The notes below the pieces were generated by a model. That model saw only the letters and a list, made by a program, of their open reading frames with translations. It did not search any database and had not been told where the DNA came from. From NCBI GenBank assembly GCA_030672255.1, contig DAOVGU010000218.1:1-7303 (forward strand): a stretch of 7,303 bases of DNA, given 5' to 3'. The DNA is from a bacterium (GTDB lineage Bacteria; Ratteibacteria; UBA8468). Shown here piece after piece: positions 7,048 through 7,303 of this stretch; the stretch's first letter is position 1, and the number at the start of each line of letters is the position of its first letter. The translations under genes and the position numbers were made by a program.

Positions 7048-7073
7048 TTGTTTCCAAAAGGAATTGGAAACAA
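7048..7073. terminator. Perfect 10-bp inverted repeat between convergent genes, possible terminator
   Basis: TTGTTTCCAA (7048-7057) and TTGGAAACAA (7064-7073) are exact reverse complements around a 6-base loop, AAGGAA. The hairpin begins 28 bases after the alanine dehydrogenase stop, a normal place for transcription to end, and could serve either strand. However, no T-run follows it on the plus strand and none precedes it in the orientation needed for the minus strand, and the stem is AT-rich. An intrinsic terminator is therefore possible but not canonical; it may instead act in 3'-end protection or Rho-assisted termination. Confidence 0.45.
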
Positions 7074-7087
7074 TTATGGCGTAATTG
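7071..7087. repeat. Second inverted repeat overlapping the first
   Basis: CAATTA (7071-7076) and TAATTG (7082-7087) form a perfect 6-bp stem around TGGCG. Its left arm shares bases 7071-7073 with the right arm of the 10-bp hairpin at 7048-7073, so the two structures compete for those bases. It is weak and could be chance in AT-rich DNA. Confidence 0.3.
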
Positions 7088-7119
7088 GGAAATATCCGTG
7101 AGGGACTTTTCGGACTGTT

Positions 7120-7303
7120 TTAGCTCTGCTTCTTTTTTATCTTGCTTATCAGGTCATCAAAGATGGTATAGACTACGGGAATGATTAATAAAGCAAGCCC
7201 ACCACTTGCTATTAGTCCACCCATAATAACCAGTGCCATCGGAGAACGCATCGCACCGGCAAAACCAAATCCTAAAGCAAGGGGAATCATCGCAATAATT
7301 GTG
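7120..7303 (-). CDS. C-terminal fragment of an RND-family efflux transporter (5' end outside window)
   Basis: Read on the minus strand from the window edge, the frame encodes 60 residues ending at a TAA (plus-strand TTA at 7120-7122). The fragment matches the end of AcrB/HAE1/CusA-type inner-membrane pumps: TIIAMIPLALGFGFAG, then the conserved R-S-P-M-A segment, then the last membrane helix running through GGLIASGGLALLIIPVVYTIFDDL. A short basic cytoplasmic tail (KIKKKQS) closes the protein. These proteins are proton-driven exporters of drugs, metals or other small molecules working with a periplasmic adaptor and outer-membrane channel, which implies a diderm host. The substrate class cannot be told from the tail. 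The gene converges on the plus-strand operon and is probably functionally unrelated to it. Confidence 0.88.
   Translation of the reverse strand, partial: TIIAMIPLALGFGFAGAMRSPMALVIMGGLIASGGLALLIIPVVYTIFDDLISKIKKKQS

Noticed and set aside
7091..7116. Weak inverted repeat TCCG...CGGA near the transporter stop
   Set aside because: Only four base pairs around a long loop; not enough to support a terminator.

Overview
The window looks like a chromosomal segment from a diderm (Gram-negative-type) bacterium, probably an uncultured lineage. Evidence: strong Shine-Dalgarno sites (AGGAGG, AAGGAG) before most genes, tight co-directional packing, a moderately AT-rich composition with many AAA/GAA/ATT codons, and the tail of an RND-type efflux pump, a family of the diderm cell envelope. 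I cannot name a taxon. Pairing of Gfo/Idh/MocA oxidoreductases with a UROD-like protein and a barrel glycosidase-like protein is something I associate with carbohydrate-processing candidate phyla, but that is only an impression.

Layout. Bases 1-7020 hold one plus-strand gene train that begins upstream of the window. In order: the last 60 codons of an unidentified protein (1-183); a (beta/alpha)8-barrel glycosidase-like protein (168-1685); a DegT/DnrJ/EryC1/StrS-family PLP aminotransferase (1645-2961); a first Gfo/Idh/MocA oxidoreductase (2966-3988); a UROD/MtaA-like gene split over two frames and apparently missing about 60 codons (3998-4868); a second Gfo/Idh/MocA oxidoreductase (4870-5883); and alanine dehydrogenase (5905-7020). 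Adjacent genes overlap by 16 or 41 bp or are separated by 1-21 bp, so one transcript with translational coupling is likely. Bases 7021-7119 are non-coding and carry two overlapping, mutually exclusive inverted repeats. From 7120 to the window end, the minus strand encodes the C-terminus of an RND transporter, convergent with the operon.

How the genes may work together (inference). NAD(P)-dependent oxidoreductases of the Gfo/Idh/MocA family oxidise or reduce one sugar or cyclitol carbon. DegT-family enzymes interconvert keto-sugars and amino-sugars. The glycosidase-like protein could release or transfer the sugar, and alanine dehydrogenase could supply or drain amino nitrogen through alanine/pyruvate. 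Together they suggest synthesis or breakdown of an amino sugar or aminocyclitol. The substrate and direction cannot be read from the sequence. No stretch over 300 bases lacks a gene, and I saw no tRNA, rRNA, CRISPR array, insertion sequence or riboswitch.
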